DNA of 64,000 nt from Acidobacteriota bacterium (GCA_016713675.1 JADJOS010000004.1:496001-560000); one strand, 5' to 3'; shown: positions 7,802 to 16,559, counted from the stretch's first letter. Numbers and translations are program-made. Notes: a model not told the origin generated them from the letters alone.

Positions 7802-9535
7802 ATGAAAATGATACGTGTTCCCTTTTTTGCGGCAACTGTGATGCTTGCTGCGATCTTCTTGTTTACAGCGACCATGTTCGGTCAGAACCGCGCGACAACA
7901 AACGGCGCCCGTCAGCCCTCACGTGTAGCGGCACCTTCGTCGCTTGTGGTTGAAAATTTTGACTATCCTGCCGCGACGGCACTTACAAGCGCTGGCTGGA
8001 CCGCACACAGTGCCGGCGGTACCAATCCGTTAACCGTTACGGAGCCGGGATTGACATACTCCGGCTGGCCATCGGCGGGAAATGCTGTCTCGATGACCAC
8101 ATCGGGCGAAGATGCCCACCGCACCTTCCCTGTCCAGACCTCGGGATCTGTGTATGCCGGCATCCTGGTTAACTTATCCGAGGCATCGCTGGACGCTACC
8201 GGGGGTTACTTTTTTCATTTGGGGCCGAATCCGATAGGCACAACATTTCGAGGCCGAATTTTTGTTAGGAAAGACGCAATGAACAATGTTTCATTCGGAT
8301 TTACCAAGGCAAGCACCTCGACCCCGGCCGACATTGTTTACACGCCCTTCACCTACGCTCTCAATACTACTTATTTGATGATCGTTAAATACACGATCGT
8401 TGATGGCGCAACCAACGACACCGCATCATTGTTCATTAATCCGGCACTCGGCGGTGCCGAGCCTGCCGCGACGCTTGTTGCCACCGATATCGGCGCAAGT
8501 GATATAAATCCAGGAGCCTTTGCTCTTCGACAAGGATCAGTTGCTACCAGTCCAACTGCTCGGGTAGACGGGATCAGGATCGCAAAGTCATGGGCGGATC
8601 TTTTAACTGCGGCCCCAGCGGCTGCGGTTGATTTCAATGGTGATGGCAGAACGGACTTCAGCGTAGTTCGCAATACCGGCGGCGGCCCTACCGGGCAGAT
8701 CACCTGGTTCACGAGCCTTAATGGTTCGGGCACCACATCGGGTACTGCGTGGGGCATTGCCAGTGATTTCTTTGTGCCGGTCGATTATGACGGCGACGGC
8801 AAGACCGATATTGCAATTTGGCGTGCCGGAGCACCGACAGTTGCAGCATTTTATATTCTCGAGAGCCAGTCAAACACCGTCCGAATCGATCCATTTGGAC
8901 AAACCGGCGACGAACCTCGTGTAGTTGGCGATTATGACGGCGATGGAAAGGCCGATCCGAGCGTATACCGTGGAGGAGCAAATTCCGGCGATCCAAGCAC
9001 TTGGTTCTACCGCGGATCTCTAACACCAAGCTCCGTCAATTACGTTCTTTGGGGACAGAACGGTGACTTCCCTGCACCCGGCGACTACGACGGTGACGGA
9101 AAGCGAGATTTTGTAATTCAGCGAAATGATGGCGGCGGTCAGGCACGTTTTTGGATGAACCAAACAACAGCCGGTCAAACCTCGATCGTATTTGGTACAC
9201 CGACTGACGTGATCGTCCCTGGCGACTATGACGGCGATGGCAAGACCGATCTCGCGGTGGTCCGAGGCTCAGGTGGAAACTATAATTGGTTCGTAAGGCC
9301 AAGTTCGACCGGTGCTATCAGTGCCGTGCCCTTTGCGGTGTTTGGCAATTCTGCAACGGATTTTCAAACTCATGGTGATTACGACGGTGACGGGAAGACT
9401 GACGTCGCGGTTTGGCGGCCAAATGCTGACCCCGCGGCAACTTTCTTCTATTTCCAAGGCTCAACCAGTGGCTTCGGAGCTGCTGAATGGGGGCAAAACG
9501 GTGATTATCCGGTTGCTAATTTCAATCGCTTTTAA
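7802..9535 (+). CDS. secreted FG-GAP/VCBS repeat protein
   Basis: 577 residues. A signal peptide (residues 1-27, FFAATVMLAAIFLFTATMFG) is followed by a lectin-like beta region of about 230 residues (LVVENFDYPAATALTSAGW onward). After that come six calcium-loop repeats: DFNGDGRTDF, DYDGDGKTDI, DYDGDGKADP, DYDGDGKRDF, DYDGDGKTDL and DYDGDGKTDV, from about residue 277 to 545. These form an integrin-like beta-propeller that needs Ca2+. No membrane anchor or sorting tag is visible. GAGGTG six bases before the ATG fixes the start, and a strong terminator follows at 9559. Likely an extracellular binding or matrix protein. Confidence 0.85.
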   Translation: MKMIRVPFFAATVMLAAIFLFTATMFGQNRATTNGARQPSRVAAPSSLVVENFDYPAATALTSAGWTAHSAGGTNPLTVTEPGLTYSGWPSAGNAVSMTTSGEDAHRTFPVQTSGSVYAGILVNLSEASLDATGGYFFHLGPNPIGTTFRGRIFVRKDAMNNVSFGFTKASTSTPADIVYTPFTYALNTTYLMIVKYTIVDGATNDTASLFINPALGGAEPAATLVATDIGASDINPGAFALRQGSVATSPTARVDGIRIAKSWADLLTAAPAAAVDFNGDGRTDFSVVRNTGGGPTGQITWFTSLNGSGTTSGTAWGIASDFFVPVDYDGDGKTDIAIWRAGAPTVAAFYILESQSNTVRIDPFGQTGDEPRVVGDYDGDGKADPSVYRGGANSGDPSTWFYRGSLTPSSVNYVLWGQNGDFPAPGDYDGDGKRDFVIQRNDGGGQARFWMNQTTAGQTSIVFGTPTDVIVPGDYDGDGKTDLAVVRGSGGNYNWFVRPSSTGAISAVPFAVFGNSATDFQTHGDYDGDGKTDVAVWRPNADPAATFFYFQGSTSGFGAAEWGQNGDYPVANFNRF

Positions 9536-9558
9536 GGCGGTGCATGCTTAATGCAGAT

Positions 9559-9589
9559 AGGCTGGTGTTCATTCGAACACCAGCCTTTC
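9559..9589 (+). terminator. terminator after the FG-GAP gene
   Basis: A perfect 12-bp stem, AGGCTGGTGTTC (9559-9570) with GAACACCAGCCT (9575-9586), loop ATTC, then TTTCT. It sits between convergent genes and may also stop transcripts from trxA. Confidence 0.88.
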
Positions 9590-9606
9590 TCAGTTGCAAC
9601 CATCAA

Positions 9607-9933
9607 TTAAACGTATTTATTGATCACTTTCGCGATAGCTTCCCGCGTCACGGCACCGACGATGCGTTCTTGTTCCTGGCCGCCCTTGAACAATATCAAT
9701 GTTGGAATACCTCGAATGCCGAATTTGTTTGGCACGTTCTGGTTTTCATCGACGTTCATCTTGAAAACGCCGGCCTTTCCGTTAAATTCCTCAGCAATTG
9801 CTTCGACCGACGGAGCGATCATCCGGCAGGGGCCGCACCATTCGGCCCAAAAATCGACCAATACGGGCTTGTCCGAACCCAAAACGTCCGTGTCGAAACC
9901 TGAATCTGTTACTGTTTTTGCAAAATTTCCCAT
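9607..9933 (-). CDS. trxA: thioredoxin
   Basis: 108 residues, the size of classical thioredoxin, with the active site WCGPC at Cys33/Cys36 and the cis-proline loop GIRGIPTLILF. It reduces protein disulfides in the cytoplasm using electrons from thioredoxin reductase, which is not in the window. AAGGAGAG close before the ATG supports the start. It lies 138 bp beyond the redox operon on the same strand, so it may be co-expressed with that stress cluster or transcribed on its own. Confidence 0.95.
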   Translation of the reverse strand: MGNFAKTVTDSGFDTDVLGSDKPVLVDFWAEWCGPCRMIAPSVEAIAEEFNGKAGVFKMNVDENQNVPNKFGIRGIPTLILFKGGQEQERIVGAVTREAIAKVINKYV

Positions 9934-10070
9934 CTTCTCTCCTTAATATTACCTTTGCGGTCATTGCCGCCTAGATTTTTTTATCTTATCTTTTCATTAA
10001 CCCTTTGCCAAATTCATCGTAATTCTGAATGGATCAAGTACCGAGCCATTTCATTGGAACTGTTCAACTC

Positions 10071-11138
10071 TCAGGCAGATGCAGCTTGAGACATGGTCGG
10101 ATAGTCATTATATCCGGCTTCGCCGGGAGTGTAATATGTCGACGGATCCGGAGCGTTCAGGTCTAAATCCATTTCAAATCTCTCCGGCAGATCAGGATTT
10201 GCGAGGAACTTCGCCCCAAATACTATCGCGTCTGCCTTGCGGGCAGCAAGATACTCGTCGGCCCGTTCCCGGTCAAAATTAGCACCGGCAAAATATACGC
10301 CGTCGTAAAGCGGCCGCAGCTTTTCATGCCAACCGGCATTTGCATGGTCACCGACATGTATGTACGCCAACCCCTTCCCGTTCAGTTTTTGAACGATGTA
10401 AGAATACATCTGGTCAGCATCTGGCTCCTGAATGTCGTTGAAGGGCATAGCAGGAGAAAATTTGACACCGACCCGATCGCTGCCTATCGCTCTAGACATC
10501 GCATCCAGGACCTCAAACAGGAATCTGGCACGATTCTCGATCGTTCCGCCATAATCGTCCGTTCTAAGATTTACAGGCTTCATCAAAAACTGCTGGACCA
10601 GATAACCACTCGCACTATGAAGTTCAACACCGTCAAATCCCGCTTCGATCGCATTTCTTGCGGCATCGGCAAAATCGTGTATCGTGGCCTTTACTTCTTT
10701 CGCCGTGAGAGGCCGAGGCTCTACGAAATCCTTCATTCCCGAGTCCGTATAATTCTGCCCCTTCGCCTTAACGTCACTGGCCGATACCGGCTGTGCGTTG
10801 TCCGGAAGCAGGTCAGGCAGTGCAATGCGGCCAGTGTGAAACAACTGCATGAAGATCTTGCCGCCCTTTGAATGGACTGCCCTCGTCACCGGCTTCCATG
10901 ATTCAATCTGATCCTGCGTGAAAATTCCGGGCGTGCGAACATAACCCTTAGCCATAGGTGAAACATTCGTTGCTTCGCTGATCAAAAGCCCGCCCGACGC
11001 CCGATCCGCATAGTACTTCGCGACAAATGCCGGCTGAACTCCTTCGTCATTAGCCCTACTTCTGGTCATAGGAGCCATCACGATACGGTTCCTTAGTTCC
11101 AGTTCACCTATTTTCAATCCATCAAATAACCCTGTCAT
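10071..11138 (-). CDS. Old Yellow Enzyme family FMN oxidoreductase (alkene reductase)
   Basis: 355 residues forming an FMN TIM barrel. Visible marks: GLKIGELELRNRIVMAPMTR at the N-terminus, LLISEATNVSP, GKIFMQLFHTGR, GFDGVELHSASGYLVQQFL and a C-terminal phosphate-binding segment (DAIVFGAKFLANPDLPERF). The family (NemA, XenA/B) reduces activated C=C bonds and nitro groups with NAD(P)H, detoxifying electrophiles. The usual H-x-x-N/H substrate pair reads HSAS here, so the second residue is serine. AGGGGGA upstream of the ATG is a good ribosome site. It is the last gene of the operon running 14041 to 10071, behind glutathione peroxidase. Confidence 0.9.
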   Translation of the reverse strand: MTGLFDGLKIGELELRNRIVMAPMTRSRANDEGVQPAFVAKYYADRASGGLLISEATNVSPMAKGYVRTPGIFTQDQIESWKPVTRAVHSKGGKIFMQLFHTGRIALPDLLPDNAQPVSASDVKAKGQNYTDSGMKDFVEPRPLTAKEVKATIHDFADAARNAIEAGFDGVELHSASGYLVQQFLMKPVNLRTDDYGGTIENRARFLFEVLDAMSRAIGSDRVGVKFSPAMPFNDIQEPDADQMYSYIVQKLNGKGLAYIHVGDHANAGWHEKLRPLYDGVYFAGANFDRERADEYLAARKADAIVFGAKFLANPDLPERFEMDLDLNAPDPSTYYTPGEAGYNDYPTMSQAASA

Positions 11139-11197
11139 CTATTTCCCCCTTGATCTCAAATGCCCGACTAAGCCTTTCCTAGGCGTTTGACACATGT

Positions 11198-11749
11198 TCA
11201 GTGGCCGATCTCTGCCTTGACCGCTGCCATGACCCTTGGGTCATCGGCGGTCACATCCGGAGCGATACGAGCGGCGATACTTCCATCTTTGGCGATCAGG
11301 AATTTTTCGAAATTCCACAACAGGTCTCTCGAATTCTCACGTTTCTGGCCAAACCCGGCGAGCTTTTCTTCAAATTCCGAGCCGTTGGAAATATCAACTT
11401 CACCTCTTTCTGCGGTCAGTAGGCCGTAAAGCGGATGCTGATCGTCCCCCTTGACCGAGATCTTGTCAAAAAGCGGGAAGGTCACGTCATAATTTGTCTT
11501 GCAAAACTCCTGGATCTCTTCATTTGTTCCGGGTTCCTGAGCCAGAAAGTTGTTCGCCGGGAATCCGAGAACCTCAAAGCCCTGATCCTTGAATTCTCTG
11601 TAAAGCTTTTCAAGCCCTTCATATTGCGGCGTCAGTCCGCATTTTGATGCGACATTGACAAGCAAAAGCGTCTTTCCGTTAAACTCCGAAAGTGTGGTTT
11701 CGGTTCCATCTATCCGGCGGACCGGAATCTCATAGATCTTGTTCGACAT
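11198..11749 (-). CDS. glutathione peroxidase-like thiol peroxidase
   Basis: 183 residues, a single GPx domain. Peroxidatic Cys37 is in NVASKCGLTPQY, the Gln in GFPANNFLAQEPG and the Trp-Asn pair in LLWNFEKFL, so the catalytic set is complete. It uses cysteine rather than selenocysteine; such bacterial enzymes usually take electrons from thioredoxin and reduce organic hydroperoxides or H2O2. GGAGA upstream of the ATG gives the start, and the gene follows the MDR oxidoreductase by six bases, implying co-translation. Context in the Rrf2-headed redox operon fits a peroxide or electrophile defence role. Confidence 0.93.
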   Translation of the reverse strand: MSNKIYEIPVRRIDGTETTLSEFNGKTLLLVNVASKCGLTPQYEGLEKLYREFKDQGFEVLGFPANNFLAQEPGTNEEIQEFCKTNYDVTFPLFDKISVKGDDQHPLYGLLTAERGEVDISNGSEFEEKLAGFGQKRENSRDLLWNFEKFLIAKDGSIAARIAPDVTADDPRVMAAVKAEIGH

Positions 11750-11755
11750 GTGAAA

Positions 11756-12769
11756 TCATTCTCCTGTTTTTATTACGATCTTTCCAAAATGTGAGCCGCT
11801 TTCCATATAGTGGAGAGCTTCACTCGCTTCATTAAAATCAAATACTCTATCGATCACCGGTCGCATTTTCGTTGCAGAGATCATCATATTCAAATCCTCA
11901 AACATTGCTCGCGAACCGATAAAAATTCCTTGTATCCGGATTCCTTTCATAAAAACGGGAATTGGGTTGAATTCGCCCGCCATATCAAGAGCCCCGACCA
12001 GCGCGATGTGCCCCCCGACCCGAACGGCCTTAACTGACTTAGCAAGCGTTCCGGTACCGCCAACCTCGACAACGTGATCGACGCCCAGGCCGCCCGTTAA
12101 TTCGACTACTACCTTGTCCCAATCGTCACGCGTTCGATAGTTGATAGTCTCGTCCGCACCGAGCTGTTTTGCCCGTTCAAGCTTTTCGTCACTGCTCGAA
12201 GTAGATATCACACGTGCCCCGAAGTGTTTTGCGATCTGCAAAGCGAATATCGAAACACCGCCGGTTCCGAGCGTCAAGACAGTATCCCCCGCCTTGATTT
12301 TTCCCGATACAACCAAAGCGTTCCACGCCGTAACGGCGGCACATGGCAATGTCGAGGCCTCCTCGAAAGAGAGATACTCTGGCACGCGCACAAGCCCCCC
12401 CTCGCCGAACGTGCCGTAATCGCGAAGTACTCCTTCAAATAAACCGGCACCTATCGCCGCTCTCGATTTTTCTGCCGAGGGCTCTCCGTCGACCCAGCCT
12501 TGAATGACAATTGGGGAAACTCGGTCACCGACCTTCCATTTTGTGGTACCGTCACCGACGCTGACGACCTCACCGGCTCCGTCAGAAAACGGCACTGCCG
12601 GCAATTTCATTCTAGGATTATATGATCCGGACACAACCATTACGTCTCGGTAGTTGAGTGAAACTGCATGAAATTTGACCAACACCTCACCGGCAGAAGG
12701 AGCGGGTATCTCCCGCTCCGCTAGGGTAAGTTTATCAATGCCGAATTCGGTTATCTCGTAAGCTCTCAT
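11756..12769 (-). CDS. zinc-independent MDR family NAD(P)-dependent oxidoreductase
   Basis: 337 residues. A GroES-like N-terminal domain (LNYRDVMVVSG) precedes a Rossmann domain with the nucleotide motif LGTGGVSIFALQIA near residue 170. The catalytic zinc cysteine and the structural four-Cys lobe of alcohol dehydrogenases are absent, so it resembles the quinone/enoyl reductase branch. The start overlaps the upstream yceI-like gene by four bases (ATGA), so the two are translationally coupled. In this operon it may reduce quinones or reactive aldehydes and enones; the exact substrate cannot be read from sequence. Confidence 0.88.
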   Translation of the reverse strand: MRAYEITEFGIDKLTLAEREIPAPSAGEVLVKFHAVSLNYRDVMVVSGSYNPRMKLPAVPFSDGAGEVVSVGDGTTKWKVGDRVSPIVIQGWVDGEPSAEKSRAAIGAGLFEGVLRDYGTFGEGGLVRVPEYLSFEEASTLPCAAVTAWNALVVSGKIKAGDTVLTLGTGGVSIFALQIAKHFGARVISTSSSDEKLERAKQLGADETINYRTRDDWDKVVVELTGGLGVDHVVEVGGTGTLAKSVKAVRVGGHIALVGALDMAGEFNPIPVFMKGIRIQGIFIGSRAMFEDLNMMISATKMRPVIDRVFDFNEASEALHYMESGSHFGKIVIKTGE

Positions 12770-13428
12770 TTTGTCCGCGTCGGATTAAGTTCCATTCTGA
12801 TCAAAACGTCATCGCGGATCAGGTCGTCCGCTTTCCCCGCATAAACAATGCCGAAATCCTTTCGGTTGATCGAGAACTCGGCCAGTACCATGATCTTGTC
12901 AGCCAAGACGCGGATCGTCGCTGGGAACGTGATCGATTTTTTGACACCGCGAATCTCAAAATCGCCGGTCACATTAAATGGTCCGGCCTGCCCGGCAGGA
13001 GGAACGATCTTGGTCGAAACGAATGACGCCTTGGGAAATTTTTCGACCTCGAAGAAATCTGCCGTCATGAGGTGTTTGGTCAAACCGTCTGTATCGGTAA
13101 AAAGCGAATTCATTTCAATATCGACTTTTACGGTGCTGGCCTCAGCCTTTTCGCCGACCATATCTATAGTACCAGTGAACTGTTTGAAACCACCGTCATG
13201 CTTTCCGGTGACCTTTGATCCAGTAAACTCGATTTTCGAATTTTCCGGCGTGATCGCTATCGCGGTCCCTTTTGTTTCGGATAGAGCAGTAGAGGATTGC
13301 TTTGTTGTTGCCTGGTTGGCAGTACTTGGGGCGGTGGTCGACGCCTTCGGCTTGTTTGCCGTCGGATCAGCACAAGCTGATATCATCAGCCCTGAAAAAA
13401 CTATGGTTAAGTAAAGTGTCTTCATCAA
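12766..13428 (-). CDS. YceI-family lipoprotein
   Basis: 220 residues. The N-terminus has a short hydrophobic stretch and a lipobox ending ISAC (Cys19), followed by a Thr/Ser-rich linker to about residue 50. The YceI lipocalin-like domain follows: IEFTGSKVTGKHDGGFKQF, EKFPKASFVS, DFEIRGVKKSITFPATI, RKDFGIVY. YceI proteins bind isoprenoid or lipid-like molecules in a beta-barrel in the periplasm. AGGAGA precedes the ATG. Its stop overlaps the start of the MDR gene. Location in a redox operon suggests periplasmic quinone or isoprenoid handling, which is inference. Confidence 0.9.
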   Translation of the reverse strand: MMKTLYLTIVFSGLMISACADPTANKPKASTTAPSTANQATTKQSSTALSETKGTAIAITPENSKIEFTGSKVTGKHDGGFKQFTGTIDMVGEKAEASTVKVDIEMNSLFTDTDGLTKHLMTADFFEVEKFPKASFVSTKIVPPAGQAGPFNVTGDFEIRGVKKSITFPATIRVLADKIMVLAEFSINRKDFGIVYAGKADDLIRDDVLIRMELNPTRTK

Positions 13429-13444
13429 TTTCTCCTAAATATAT

Positions 13445-14041
13445 TCAGTATTTATCTAGCGGCAGCAGCCGTCCGTCCTTTGCTCCAGTTATCCTCAATC
13501 GTTCAAATTCCACCTGTATCGACATTGATCTGTCCGCGCTGCACCAACGCTGCAACTGCTCCAGGATCGTATCCTTATCAATGCCGTTCGCTTTCACATC
13601 TTCGCAAGCGACCCGTGCCGCCTTTGGCATCGAACCCCAGGTCCCGAGAACCTTGCCCGACGAAGTATCGATCGCTATCAGTTTCGGGATCGACCTTGCT
13701 CCGTTGGTCAGCCACCTGTCCATGAGATCCAGATTCTCATCACGTAAACGATATCTTGCTTCAATATTATCGCTTTCCGTAGCATTTTTCTCGACCACGG
13801 GAACGTTTGGGGCGGAATCGCCGCACCAGGCTTCGGCGATGATCAGCCACGTCATCTTGCGCGTCAGTCCCGTGGCTGCCGCTTTTATTCCCTCTCCAAG
13901 TGCGATCGTATTTTCGAGCCGGTTTATCCGGTGCCGTTTCAGCTTTGTGAATTCAACATTCGCCTCGGTCTGGATCGGGCCGGTCGTCTTCCCTTCGGCA
14001 AGGAGTCTGTCGATCAGATCTATATACTCGGGAAATGTCAT
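13445..14041 (-). CDS. thioredoxin-fold protein (Thioredoxin_9-like)
   Basis: 198 residues. The core WLIIAEAWCGDSAPNVP carries a single active-site-like cysteine (CGDS in place of CGPC), followed by RSIPKLIAID, the cis-proline strand, and VLGTWGSMP. This pattern matches the thioredoxin family 9 proteins of unknown role found in many Bacteria. A helical region of about 50 residues precedes the fold. It is the first gene of the operon and lies 136 bp after a palindrome (14177-14201) matching the one in front of the Rrf2 regulator. With only one motif cysteine it is more likely a bacilliredoxin-like or peroxide-linked protein than a dithiol reductase. Confidence 0.82.
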   Translation of the reverse strand: MTFPEYIDLIDRLLAEGKTTGPIQTEANVEFTKLKRHRINRLENTIALGEGIKAAATGLTRKMTWLIIAEAWCGDSAPNVPVVEKNATESDNIEARYRLRDENLDLMDRWLTNGARSIPKLIAIDTSSGKVLGTWGSMPKAARVACEDVKANGIDKDTILEQLQRWCSADRSMSIQVEFERLRITGAKDGRLLPLDKY

Positions 14042-14176
14042 CGCCCGGTGTAAATGTTCTTTTATGGCGGTCGCCTCCCGTCAAATTCCCCAGAATCGTG
14101 CGACTAGCCGCATCAGATCGACGATCCGCGGGGTCCAAGTAATAAATAATGCGTTCATATACTCCCATCTTGTAAT

Positions 14177-14201
14177 ATCTGTAACAGTATTTGATACAGA
14201 T
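14177..14201 (-). promoter_or_regulatory. putative Rrf2 operator in front of the redox operon
   Basis: A 25-bp dyad with perfect 7-bp arms ATCTGTA/TACAGAT. On the minus strand its right half (TGTTACAGATAT) is identical over 12 bases to the site in front of the Rrf2 gene. It lies between the Rrf2 stop and the thioredoxin-fold gene, where an operator for the downstream operon would be expected. Confidence 0.6.
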
Positions 14202-14216
14202 AGGGTTAAAAAAATT

Positions 14217-14642
14217 TTATGCGTGTGCCGTCTCTACCATTTCGATAACACTCGCCAATGTGAACTGCCTCAACTTTTCGCCAACTGTCTGCTCGATCTC
14301 TTTCTGCAGATTGCAGAGCACTGCTTCTATATTCTTACCGATGGGGCAATCCTGATTCGGCGATTTTGCATGAAGAGCAAACACTTCACCGCATGATACT
14401 GCCTTATAGATCTCGCAAAGGCTGATGTCTTTTGGCGCTTTGGCTAACCGAGTTCCGCCGGAAGCTCCGGTCTGCGACATTACCAAATTTGCATGGTTCA
14501 ATTGACCCAGCAGTCGGCGTATAACGACGGCGTTGGTATTTACGCTCGCGGCTATGCACTCGGATTTGACATTATCGTCACCCGATTTTGCCAACATCGC
14601 CAGCACATGCACCGCCATTGAAAATTGACTGTTAGCCGCCAT
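14217..14642 (-). CDS. Rrf2-family regulator, YwnA/HypR type
   Basis: 141 residues from the ATG at 14642. The winged helix (SMAVHVLAMLAK, SVNTNAVVIRRLLGQL, GASGGTRLAKAP) matches YwnA-type members, and the Rrf2 signature is ISLCEIYKAV. It lacks the three-cysteine Fe-S loop of IscR/NsrR. It does have Cys29, Cys76, Cys84, Cys99 (in DCPIGKN) and Cys110. In Staphylococcus HypR, Cys33 and Cys99 form a redox-sensing inter-subunit disulfide; Cys29 and Cys99 here are comparable in position. An upstream in-frame ATG (14681) would put the operator inside the coding sequence, so I prefer 14642, which predicts a leaderless message. Probable thiol-stress repressor of itself and the downstream operon. Confidence 0.85.
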   Translation of the reverse strand: MAANSQFSMAVHVLAMLAKSGDDNVKSECIAASVNTNAVVIRRLLGQLNHANLVMSQTGASGGTRLAKAPKDISLCEIYKAVSCGEVFALHAKSPNQDCPIGKNIEAVLCNLQKEIEQTVGEKLRQFTLASVIEMVETAHA

Positions 14643-14645
14643 ATC

Positions 14646-14681
14646 TGTAACAAGTATAGTTACAATGAAAAGGGATGTCAA
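14646..14681 (-). promoter_or_regulatory. sigma70 promoter with overlapping operator for the Rrf2 gene
   Basis: On the minus strand a perfect TTGACA (14681-14676), a 17-bp spacer and TATACT (14658-14653) form a consensus promoter. The inverted repeat TGTAAC/GTTACA (14646-14664) covers the -10 box. Initiation 6-8 bases after the -10 would place the start of the mRNA within about four bases of the ATG at 14642. This arrangement suits autorepression. Confidence 0.72.
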
Positions 14682-14700
14682 GCGATTCGATCATCGGCGC

Positions 14701-14730
14701 AAAAAAGCCGGTGTCAAATCAACCCCGGCG
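14701..14730 (-). terminator. terminator after the lytic transglycosylase gene
   Basis: On the minus strand GCCGGGG pairs with ACCGGC across an 11-base loop and is followed by TTTTTT. It follows the stop of the 14754-16559 gene and separates it from the Rrf2 promoter. Confidence 0.8.
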
Positions 14731-14753
14731 TCTTTTAGTATATTTCAAAGTTA

Positions 14754-16559
14754 CTATTTCGTCGGTATTCTGATCTCGCGGCCGGCACCCAAGACTGAGT
14801 TTGTCAAGAGACCATTGTACTTCGCTAATTCAGTCGCGTCGACCTTCTCCCTGGCCGCAACTTTCGCGACCGTATCACCGGATCTTGCTTTAACAATTCT
14901 TATATTGCTAATTGACAGAGACGCCGGCTGATTAGTCGGACGAGAATACGAAATCGCAGCAACATTATTGCCTTTGACAGGAACGAAGACCTTTCCTTGC
15001 GGTTTGGCCATACCAGGATTTGCCGCGATCAAGTCAGCCACAGGTACGCCCGTCCGGTTCGAAATAGTTTGCCACGTCTCACCGGATGTCGAGTTCGCGA
15101 GATTAGTGTTGTTGATCTTGGATGCGGGAATGCGTCGGAACAAGGCAACGACTTCGTCAGCTTTCCCGGAGGGCACATTGACGACATACGGCATTGGAGG
15201 TGTAACATTGCCGCGAAGGTGTGGATTGAGATATCTCAGATATTGGACACTTGTATCCGCCGCCTGTGCCAGCAATCCCAAATTTGTGGAACCGGGAATT
15301 CTAATACGGTCATAAACCAAACTTGGAGCAGGACGTACGTGGCCGAAGCCGTATTGACCTGGATTATTCGCGATCAGGATCGTTGCCAGGATATTAGGAA
15401 CATAATTCCTTGTTTCCTGCGGCAGATACGGATACGCGAGCCAAAAATTGGTCGCTCCCGCACGACGAATGGCACGGTCAGTGTTACCTTCCCCACAATT
15501 GTATGCCGCCATCGCAAGTTCCCAATTGCCGCCGTAGCGGTTCGCAAGGAATTTCAAATATCGTGCCGATGCACGGGTGGCCTCGTCAAAACTATTTCTT
15601 TCGTCCACATACGCGTTTCGCTGAAGACCAAATCTTGATCCGGTTCCAGGGATAAATTGCCACAATCCGGACGCCGCCATATGGGACATCGCACTTGGCT
15701 TCCAGGCACTCTCGACCTGCCCCAACCATGCGACATTTTCCGGCACGCCTTCTTCCTTAAATATTCGGCGAGCCATGCGCATGAACATACCCGAGCGGTA
15801 GAGGCCGATCTCCATTGTTGACTTACCGCGTCCGCGGTAATAGTTGATGTATTGCTGGATCATCGGATGGACTTGGAACGAAAATCCAAGTGATTTATTC
15901 GCTACCGCCGTCTGAATATACTGATATTGCTGCTGCGCAACAGGATTGTTATCAACCTGAAGCTCGTCGCTTGTGAGCACAAGCTTCGAAAGTTCATCAA
16001 GCGGTGAAGGTTCAAACTCTTGATTGTTAAATCCAACCTTTGGTCCGCCGGCATTAGATCCGGCAACTGCAGCTGTGATCATCGAGGAATCAGCAGCGGA
16101 TCTGTTTTGCGATGGACGTGTAATACGGGCGACCGTGTCTGACAACGATGTTTCAATATTCCAAGTGCACGTTGCGGCCAGTTCCCGCACCTTCGGCATC
16201 TGATTGTCTGCAGGAAATTCGATGCGGTAGATCGTTTCGATCAGTTGATTATAGCAACCCTGCAGTTTCGCATCTTTTTGGATATTGAGAGTCGAATATA
16301 GGAAGACCTCGATTGACTTATTGAATTTCTCGCCTGCCATCTGCCGATTGTCATCGACATATGCAAGAAGGCCTTCCCGAAACGCTGTACCGGATTCGAG
16401 CAAGACATTGTTGACTGAATCCTGTGCCCTCGCAACTTGAGGTGTCATTGTGCCATTGTTTGAGGTAGTACTTGTCACTTGAGCGCTCGAAACCGCCGCA
16501 AATGCCAGAATAAGGAATGTTGTAAAGCTTAGGATCCTATTAATGCTAGTTTTCATCAA
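14754..16559 (-). CDS. membrane-bound lytic murein transglycosylase (MltD-like) with LysM domains
   Basis: 601 residues. A signal peptide (residues 1-27) is followed by a helical region, then the SLT domain around residues 260-400. The catalytic Glu is in GQVESAWKPSAMS, followed by ASGLWQFIPGTGSRFGL and MAAYNCGEGNTDRAI. Two LysM-type segments follow: one at SGETWQTISNRTGVPVADL and a C-terminal one at GDTVAKVAAREKVDATEL. The enzyme cleaves peptidoglycan strands to 1,6-anhydromuropeptides in the periplasm, and LysM binds glycan. Unlike E. coli MltD there is no lipobox. It appears monocistronic with its own terminator. Confidence 0.92.
   Translation of the reverse strand: MMKTSINRILSFTTFLILAFAAVSSAQVTSTTSNNGTMTPQVARAQDSVNNVLLESGTAFREGLLAYVDDNRQMAGEKFNKSIEVFLYSTLNIQKDAKLQGCYNQLIETIYRIEFPADNQMPKVRELAATCTWNIETSLSDTVARITRPSQNRSAADSSMITAAVAGSNAGGPKVGFNNQEFEPSPLDELSKLVLTSDELQVDNNPVAQQQYQYIQTAVANKSLGFSFQVHPMIQQYINYYRGRGKSTMEIGLYRSGMFMRMARRIFKEEGVPENVAWLGQVESAWKPSAMSHMAASGLWQFIPGTGSRFGLQRNAYVDERNSFDEATRASARYLKFLANRYGGNWELAMAAYNCGEGNTDRAIRRAGATNFWLAYPYLPQETRNYVPNILATILIANNPGQYGFGHVRPAPSLVYDRIRIPGSTNLGLLAQAADTSVQYLRYLNPHLRGNVTPPMPYVVNVPSGKADEVVALFRRIPASKINNTNLANSTSGETWQTISNRTGVPVADLIAANPGMAKPQGKVFVPVKGNNVAAISYSRPTNQPASLSISNIRIVKARSGDTVAKVAAREKVDATELAKYNGLLTNSVLGAGREIRIPTK

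Noticed and set aside
13302..14396. Long plus-strand open frame (364 codons) opposite the YceI, thioredoxin-fold and Rrf2 genes
   Set aside because: It crosses three well-supported genes and two operator-like sites, has no ribosome site and shows no family motif; it is an antisense shadow.
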